This document shows, in pieces, positions 58,631 to 64,000 of a stretch of DNA of 64,000 nucleotides. Both the position numbers and the translations under genes were made by a program. This stretch comes from Acidobacteriota bacterium (GTDB lineage Bacteria > Acidobacteriota > Blastocatellia > UBA7656), in contig JBBPIG010000012.1 of the NCBI GenBank assembly GCA_038040445.1, positions 62,001 to 126,000 on the forward strand. The letters are read 5' to 3'. Within the stretch, counting starts at the first letter, position 1. Each line of letters begins with the position of its first letter. A model generated the notes under the pieces. The model did not search any database. It was not told the DNA's origin and saw only the letters and a program-made list of their open reading frames with translations.

Positions 58631-61111
58631 TCATTCGTGCCGCAGTGCCATCATCGGATCAACTTTCGTCGCACTCCGCGCTGGGAGATAGCAAGCGGCG
58701 AGGACCGCCATCGTCAGCAATAGGGAGACCACCACAAATGTTAATGCATCGGTTGCGCTCACGCCGTAAAGCACACTCGACATCAGACGAGTCAGGGCCA
58801 GAGCCGCGGCAAAGCCGATGGCCAGTCCGATCGCAGCCAACGCCATGCCTTGTCGCACTATCATTGTAAGCACATCACCCGCCCGCGCGCCGAGCGCGAT
58901 TCGAATGCCGATCTCACGGGTGCGCAGGCTGACCGCGTAGGCCATCACACCATAAATGCCGATAGCTGCCAGCATCAGCGCGAGCAGCCCGAAGCTGCCC
59001 GCGCTGGCAGCGCCAACGCGCAGCGGAAACAGCGACAGCCGCATGTGTTCGGTCAAGGTCTTGACATCGAAGACGGGAAGGCTCGCATCCAGTTGCTGAA
59101 CTTCGCGGCGCACAGCGGCGATGATCGCGCTGGCGCCGGCCGCGGTGCGAACGATGAGTGTCCCATCATTGTTGGCGCCCCCAACGTAGTTTTGGAGCAG
59201 CGGGCGGTACACGAATGCTCTCGGCTCTTCACTCAGGCTGAAATACTTCCCGTCCTTAGCGACACCGATGACTTCGATGAGCGGCCCCTCGCTCCCGCCG
59301 GTGCTCAATCGCTTCCCGACGGCGTTTTGACCCGGCCAGAAGCGCCGCGCGAAGGTCTCGTTGATGATCGCAACAGGCGGCGCATCTTTTTTGTCTTGCT
59401 CCGTGAAATCGCGCCCTGCGATGAGTGGAATACCCATCGTCGAGAAGTAATTCAAGGCGACGCTGCCTTGCATCGCTTCGGAAACGCCGGCGCCGCGCGC
59501 TGACGCCGGAGCTTCTATATAAATCGGGACGCCCACGTAGTGAAGGCTGAGCGGCAGAAAGCTGGTGACCGACGCCGACAATACTCCGGGCAGTGACTCG
59601 GCGCGCGCGATGAGCTGCCGGTAGAACTCCTGTCCTCTTGCTTCGTCGTAGCCTTGAAGCGACAGGTTAACGGACATCACCACGCGGTTCTCGGTCTCAA
59701 ATCCCGGCCCGAGCACTTGTACGCGTTGCAAGCTGCGAACCATCAGACCGGCGGCAACAAGCAGCACGAATGATAAAGCGACCTGCGCGACAATCAGGCC
59801 GTTGCGCAACCCGGAGCGGCGATAGCCGGAAATTGAGGCATCGTCTTTGAGCGCCGGTACCAGATCGGTTTTGGTCGCTTGCAACGCGGGGATCAGCCCG
59901 CACAGCACTCCGCTCACCAGCGACAGCAGCAGTGTGAAGCTCAGCACGCGCACATCCATCTGCAAATCAATGGTGACCGCGAAGTCCAAAGATGGTTTCC
60001 AGGCCACTATCAATTCCAATATCCAAAAGGCGAGCAGCAACCCCAGGCCGCCGCCCGCTGCCGCCAGCAGCACGCTCTCGGTCAGCAACTGACGCACAAG
60101 CCGCCAACGGCTGGCGCCGAGCGCCAGACGAATTGCAATCTCCCGGCGTCGCTCAGTCGCACGCGCCAGTAGCAAGCCCGCCAGATTGGCGCAAGCAATC
60201 AGCAGAACCAGCCCGACCGTCACCATCAACATCCCGGCAAAACCGATCGCTAGAGTGCGAGCGGCCGGAATCACCAGACCCGGAGGAGTGAGCTGGATGG
60301 TCATCCCTTCATTCGTCTGCGGATGCTCTCGTGCCAGCTCGGTGGCAAGTGCGTTGAGCGCCGTCTGAGCCTGAGCCACGCTCACGCCAGGCTTCAATCG
60401 GCCGACGGTGAACCATTGAACACTCTCGCGCTGTTCCAAGCCGCCCGCTCCTGGGTCGATCCACGACTGCATCATACTCGGCACCCAGATCTCCGGCGTG
60501 AAGATGAGTTCGGTGCCGGTGAAACCTTCAGGCGCAATCCCGATGACGGTGAATTGGCGCCCATTCAAGGTGATCGTTTGGCCCACGATGGAGGGATCCG
60601 CGGCGAAGCGCCGCTCAAAGCAGCGGTGGCTCAGCACTACCACAGGATGCGCGCCGGGCGTGCGATCCTCTTCCGTAGAAAAAGTGCGGCCCAGGACGGC
60701 TTTGATACCGAGTACATCGAAGTAATTGCCCGAGACGAGGTAGCCCCAGATTCGTTCGTTGCTGCGCTCATCGTTGCGTTCTTTGTCTGCGATGCCGCTG
60801 AAGCTCATCGGAGCAAACCGGTGCGCGGCCAGCCCCGACAGAGATTCGTTATTGTCGCGGAAGTCTCTGTAATTGGGATAGGAGAAGAGCCCAAGGCCGG
60901 CGCCCTGTCTGTTCACCGACGAGACGCAGACTACCTGCGCCGGATCGGCCACCGGCAGCGGACGTAACAGAATGGAGTTGACGAGGCTGAAAATGGCTGT
61001 GTTGGCGCCGATGCCTAGTGCCAGCGTCGCCACGGCCACGAAAGTAAAGCCGGGGTGCTTCACCAACATTCGAACGCCGTAACGCAGGTCTTGAATCATC
61101 TCATCCGCCAT
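58631..61111 (-). CDS. ADOP-family orphan permease
   Basis: 826 residues from the ATG at 61111 (MADEMIQDLRYGVRMLVKHPGF); the family-like start MIQDLRYG four codons later at 61099 is equally possible, with GATGAG before it. The C-terminus is YLPARSATKVDPMMALRHE, where S replaces the usual second R of PARRA. Permease halves are complete (CANLAGLLLARATERRREIAI). The first gene of the 55.9-61.1 kb ADOP pair. Confidence 0.94.
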   Translation of the reverse strand: MADEMIQDLRYGVRMLVKHPGFTFVAVATLALGIGANTAIFSLVNSILLRPLPVADPAQVVCVSSVNRQGAGLGLFSYPNYRDFRDNNESLSGLAAHRFAPMSFSGIADKERNDERSNERIWGYLVSGNYFDVLGIKAVLGRTFSTEEDRTPGAHPVVVLSHRCFERRFAADPSIVGQTITLNGRQFTVIGIAPEGFTGTELIFTPEIWVPSMMQSWIDPGAGGLEQRESVQWFTVGRLKPGVSVAQAQTALNALATELAREHPQTNEGMTIQLTPPGLVIPAARTLAIGFAGMLMVTVGLVLLIACANLAGLLLARATERRREIAIRLALGASRWRLVRQLLTESVLLAAAGGGLGLLLAFWILELIVAWKPSLDFAVTIDLQMDVRVLSFTLLLSLVSGVLCGLIPALQATKTDLVPALKDDASISGYRRSGLRNGLIVAQVALSFVLLVAAGLMVRSLQRVQVLGPGFETENRVVMSVNLSLQGYDEARGQEFYRQLIARAESLPGVLSASVTSFLPLSLHYVGVPIYIEAPASARGAGVSEAMQGSVALNYFSTMGIPLIAGRDFTEQDKKDAPPVAIINETFARRFWPGQNAVGKRLSTGGSEGPLIEVIGVAKDGKYFSLSEEPRAFVYRPLLQNYVGGANNDGTLIVRTAAGASAIIAAVRREVQQLDASLPVFDVKTLTEHMRLSLFPLRVGAASAGSFGLLALMLAAIGIYGVMAYAVSLRTREIGIRIALGARAGDVLTMIVRQGMALAAIGLAIGFAAALALTRLMSSVLYGVSATDALTFVVVSLLLTMAVLAACYLPARSATKVDPMMALRHE

Positions 61112-61441
61112 CTCAGTGGTTGCAGCCAGAGCGCATCCCAGAACGCGCGGAGACTGCGCCAGAGCTAACCGGATACTTAGAGTTCAGAGTCCAAGCTTTA
61201 GCTTGGCGGCCTCTCACAGCAACCTAAAGGTTGTACTCTGAACTTAGTTTGTTTTCCAGTTGAGCTTCGTCCAATCGAGTAGGAATCAGCCATCAGCTTC
61301 AATCGTGCCGCCAGCTTTCAACAGCGCGGGAATCAGTGAGACTGCGAATGTGTTTCATCAGGTGATTGCGGACGAGGTTTTCGAACTGAGCTTCAGAATC
61401 GGGTCAATCAGCCCCTGACGGGCAACTATCCGGCAACTATT
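61112..61441. other. Divergent intergenic region
   Basis: About 330 bp with no credible gene. It contains the inverted element at 61175-61248, and its right end adjoins the promoter of the gene at 61478. The ADOP promoter must lie in the left part but could not be assigned. Confidence 0.4.
61175..61248. repeat. Small inverted-repeat element
   Basis: Arms ACTTAGAGTTCAGAGTCCAA with GCTTTAGCTTGG, and the complementary CAACCTAAAGGTTGTACTCT with GAACTTAGT, each holding its own mini-hairpin (AAGCTTTAGCTT, AACCTAAAGGTT). The spacer is CGGCCTCTCACAG. It lies 64 bp upstream of the ADOP start and is probably a palindromic extragenic element. Confidence 0.75.
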
Positions 61442-61470
61442 TTGACGCTCCCGTGAAGAGCCGCTAGAAT
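61442..61470 (+). promoter_or_regulatory. Sigma-70-like promoter for leaderless transcript
   Basis: TTGACG (61442-61447), 17-nt spacer, TAGAAT (61465-61470). The ATG follows after exactly 7 nt. The sequence around it (TAGAATCGC..GTATG) is almost the same as that at 17303-17318. Confidence 0.65.
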
Positions 61471-61477
61471 CGCGAGT

Positions 61478-61924
61478 ATGAAACGCAGAGCACCCAGTGC
61501 ACGAAAAGCCGCGACCAGAGCCGTGAAGATCCAATTGTCCCAGCGACTCTACCAACGAGTCGAACAGACCGCACACCAGACCGGTTGTGGCGTTTCGGAA
61601 TTGATCGTCTCGACGCTGGAAACCAGACTGCCGCCGTTGCCTGACCGCCTGCCGCCGGAACTCGCCGCTGATCTCGCGCGCTGGTCTTTGCTCGACGACG
61701 AAGCGCTGCTGGCCATCGCGAATGCCTTTCTTCCCGCGAAGCAGCAACGGCGCTATTCGACGCTCCTGCGCCAGGCAAATGCCGGTCGCCTCAACGCCCG
61801 CGAGCAGGCTGAATGGGATGCCCTGCAGCAGGAATACCTGCGCTTTTCACAGAACAAAGCCAAAGCCCAATTCCTGCTCGCCCAAAGAAAGAGAGGGACC
61901 CATGTTGAGGGAGTCCCTGCGTGA
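61478..61924 (+). CDS. Partner protein of an HNH module (second copy type)
   Basis: 148 residues. A basic N-terminus and a CopG-like stretch (VKIQLSQRLYQRVEQTAHQT, GVSELIVSTLETRL) precede a helical region (LLAIANAFLPAKQQRRYSTLL, LNAREQAEWDALQQEYLRF) related to the HNH partner at 55280-55675. Transcription is probably leaderless. The stop TGA overlaps a GTG that starts a short HNH-like remnant. The role is unknown; by position it would be the specificity or regulatory half of an HNH pair whose nuclease has been lost. Confidence 0.7.
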   Translation: MKRRAPSARKAATRAVKIQLSQRLYQRVEQTAHQTGCGVSELIVSTLETRLPPLPDRLPPELAADLARWSLLDDEALLAIANAFLPAKQQRRYSTLLRQANAGRLNAREQAEWDALQQEYLRFSQNKAKAQFLLAQRKRGTHVEGVPA

Positions 61925-62004
61925 GTTCGATCCCGCCACTTTTACGGCGGCGTTTGCGCGCGGAAGCGATCGAACTGTACTGCGAAATGAAACCACGTGT
62001 CTGA
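61921..62004 (+). pseudogene. Possible 5' remnant of an HNH gene
   Basis: A frame from the GTG at 61921 (overlapping the previous stop as GTGA) reads SSIPPLLRRRLRAEAIELYC and then EMKPRV to a stop. Small HNH proteins often open with a similar arginine-rich helix followed by C.YC. Nothing of the HNH core follows; the sequence soon becomes a heptamer arm. The identification rests mainly on gene order. Confidence 0.3.
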
Positions 62005-62055
62005 GTGGAATCGGCCATCGGTTTCATTTGATTGCAGCGCCAGCGTCGAGCCATC

Positions 62056-62089
62056 AACTCCGAACCCGGAACTCTGAACTCGGAACCCC
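62056..62089. repeat. Single heptamer arm at an ADOP stop codon
   Basis: Words CGAACCC, GGAACTC, TGAACTC, GGAACCC at a 7-bp period. It ends 4 bp before the ADOP stop codon at 62094. No matching left arm is present. Confidence 0.8.
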
Positions 62090-62093
62090 AAAA

Positions 62094-64000
62094 TTATTCG
62101 TGCCGCAACGCAACCAGCGGATCGACTTTGGTGGCCCGCCGCGCCGGCAGGTAGCAGGCCAACAGCGCGACGCCGGTCAGCAAAAGAACAATCGCCCCCA
62201 GGGTAAGCGGATCGGTCGTGCTGACGCCGAACAGCAAGCTCTTTAGCGTCCGCGTCAATGCCAACGACGCCACCACCCCAATTGCCGAACCAATCATCGC
62301 CAACTTCATTCCTTGCCCAACCACCATTTTCAAGACCTCGCCCGTCGGCGCACCCAACGCCAGCCGGATGCCGATCTCATGGGTGCGTTGTGCGGCCGCA
62401 TATGACACCACGCCATAAATGCCTACGGCAGCCAGGATCAGCGCCAGTGCGGCAAACAAGCCGAGCAGCATCAGATTCAACCGCTCAGGCGCGATGGAGT
62501 CGGCGCGAATCTGTTCCAATGTGCGCAGGTTGTAAATCGGCTGGCTTGAATCGAGGGCCTGTACTTGCTGCCGGGCAGCGGCGATCATCTGCGCCGGCTC
62601 GAGCTGTGACTTGATGACCACCGCCATGTTGGAGAACGGAAACTGCAAATAGGAGAAGTAGCCCTGGACTCGATTCGATTCAGCGCTCAGCTTATCCATC
62701 TTCACGTGGCCGACGACACCGACGACCGACAGCAATGGGGAGCCAGGATCTACACTTCCGAACCGGATGCGCTTGCCAACCGCGTCTTCATTCGGCCAGT
62801 AGCGCCGCGCGAACTCTTCGTCAATGACGATTGCGTTCAACCCGACCACCCCCTGCGCCCCTTCATTGAGCCCGCTCAGGTCGCGGCCCGCGAGGTGCTG
62901 CCGGTTGTCCTGCCCGGTGAAGTAGCGACCGGCGCGCAATGGAATTCCCATCGTGCGGAAGTAATCGGGGCTAACCAAACAGGCTTCCAGCAACGGTAGT
63001 TCGCTCGGCGGGGAAATCGGCCGGCCTTCGACGACAAACGAATTCCGCCAACTACTGCTGCCGAATGGCAACCCCGAAGCGAGGCCGACCGATTGCGCGC
63101 CGGGCAGCGCGCTCAGGTTCTCGGTCAAATTGCTAAAGAAGTCGATTCGCTGTTCGAGCTTTGCATATTTTCTCTGCGGCAGCGAAAGACTGAACGACAG
63201 CAGATGATCGTAGTCGAAGCCCGGATCGACTTTGTTGAGTTGGTAGAAGCTGCGCAGCAGCAGCCCCGCTCCCACAAGCAGCACAAGCGCCATTGCCATC
63301 TCAGCGACGATCAAAACGCTGCGCACCCTTTGCTTCCCGGCGCTCAGGCTGCGCCCTGCCTCCTTGAGGGTCCGCTGAAGCGACGCTTTGCCGGTTTGCC
63401 AGGCCGGAGCCAGACCAAACAAGACGCCGGTCAGAAGTGACGCCGCCACGGCGAACACGAGCACGCGGCCATCGAGACCGATTTCGCTTGCGCGCGGAAG
63501 GACAATGCCACCGCCTGCGACGAGCAGCTTCACGCTCCACTGTGCAAGCAACAATCCGGCGCCGCCGCCGAGCAGAGCAAGCATCACGCTCTCAGTGAGC
63601 AATTGCCGGGCAAGCCTCGCGCGGCTTGCGCCCAACGCCGCGCGAATCGCCATTTCGCGTTTTCTCGCCGCGGCTCGTACGAGCAGCAGGCTTGCGACAT
63701 TCGCGCAGGCTATCGCGAGCACCAAGCTCGCCGCGCCGAGCAACACCCACAACGCCCAGCCTACATCGCCAACGATGTTTTCCAGCAGCGGCGTGAGCAT
63801 CACGCGATGGTCGCGATTGGTGTCGGGGTATTGTTGTTCCAAACCGAGGGCGATGGCCTCGGTGTCGGCTCGCGCCTGTGAGATCGTCACGCCCGGCTTG
63901 AGTCGCGCGACGCCATACAAACCCGGATGATTGGCGCGGTGTTGCCAATCACGGCTCAATTGTCCGGCAGGAACCCACAACTCGACGCGGGCCGGAAATT
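62094..64000 (-). CDS. ADOP-family orphan permease, 5' end outside window
   Basis: The frame is open from the right window edge to the stop at 62094, about 635 residues. It lacks the N-terminal helix and most of the first periplasmic domain. The first permease half ([21 protein letters not shown]), second periplasmic domain and second permease half are present, ending [19 protein letters not shown]. The apparent ATG at 63980 lies inside the periplasmic domain and is not a real start. No damage is visible in the part seen. Confidence 0.93.
   Translation of the reverse strand, partial: FPARVELWVPAGQLSRDWQHRANHPGLYGVARLKPGVTISQARADTEAIALGLEQQYPDTNRDHRVMLTPLLENIVGDVGWALWVLLGAASLVLAIACANVASLLLVRAAARKREMAIRAALGASRARLARQLLTESVMLALLGGGAGLLLAQWSVKLLVAGGGIVLPRASEIGLDGRVLVFAVAASLLTGVLFGLAPAWQTGKASLQRTLKEAGRSLSAGKQRVRSVLIVAEMAMALVLLVGAGLLLRSFYQLNKVDPGFDYDHLLSFSLSLPQRKYAKLEQRIDFFSNLTENLSALPGAQSVGLASGLPFGSSSWRNSFVVEGRPISPPSELPLLEACLVSPDYFRTMGIPLRAGRYFTGQDNRQHLAGRDLSGLNEGAQGVVGLNAIVIDEEFARRYWPNEDAVGKRIRFGSVDPGSPLLSVVGVVGHVKMDKLSAESNRVQGYFSYLQFPFSNMAVVIKSQLEPAQMIAAARQQVQALDSSQPIYNLRTLEQIRADSIAPERLNLMLLGLFAALALILAAVGIYGVVSYAAAQRTHEIGIRLALGAPTGEVLKMVVGQGMKLAMIGSAIGVVASLALTRTLKSLLFGVSTTDPLTLGAIVLLLTGVALLACYLPARRATKVDPLVALRHE

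Overview
The window reads as a chromosomal segment of an Acidobacteriota genome, probably of the Blastocatellia or Pyrinomonadales type. The GC content is moderately high. The dominant feature is a dense paralogous array of orphan permeases with two FtsX/MacB-type domains each, matching the ADOP family (acidobacterial duplicated orphan permease). I count 15 ADOP loci, all on the minus strand. Eleven are intact, two run off the window edges, one is full length with a single-base frameshift, and one is an internally deleted pseudogene. There are also two small ADOP fossils. No ABC ATPase, tRNA, rRNA, CRISPR array or transposase was seen.

Layout. Positions 1-16.8 kb: five ADOPs on the minus strand, interleaved with secreted or envelope genes (PQQ-type propeller, serine beta-lactamase-like hydrolase, TPR protein, NTF2-like protein). 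The hydrolase carries an ADOP N-terminus as its export leader, and the propeller protein carries a degraded one. 17.1-19.7 kb: a restriction-modification-like module bounded by imperfect direct repeats (HTH-methyltransferase, convergent candidate nuclease, DUF433 protein). 19.7-26.2 kb: PQQ propeller, small coiled-coil membrane protein, tricorn-like protease and AraC regulator. 26.5-35.2 kb: three ADOPs and a SET-domain protein. 35.7-39.05 kb: a lower-GC plus-strand operon of five overlapping or closely packed genes (membrane coiled coil, 56-aa protein, GIY-YIG/Sel1/cold-shock fusion, 80-aa protein, PD-(D/E)xK nuclease) that I do not recognise as a named system. 39.1-42.4 kb: a toxin-antitoxin cluster with a 642-bp direct duplication. 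42.4-52.5 kb: ADOPs, ADOP relics and a DUF4097 protein. 52.7-55.7 kb: a membrane glycosyltransferase and an HNH nuclease pair. 56-64 kb: three ADOPs and a second, decayed copy of the HNH-type pair.

The most striking non-coding signal is a family of intergenic inverted elements built from 7-bp words. The commonest words are GGGTTCA and GGTTTCT on the left arm and their complements on the right arm. Several elements share a central core related to GGTTACGAGACTGG. One arm typically ends within 0-15 bp of the stop codon of the upstream gene, usually an ADOP. The same 7-bp period appears with quite different words at other sites. One ADOP fossil is cut exactly where such an array begins, so the elements may take part in duplication and deletion of the permeases, or act as 3'-end structures.

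Three genes show single-base losses in homopolymer runs (about 39,962, 41,792 and 44,920). These are either recent inactivations or assembly errors and should be checked against reads.
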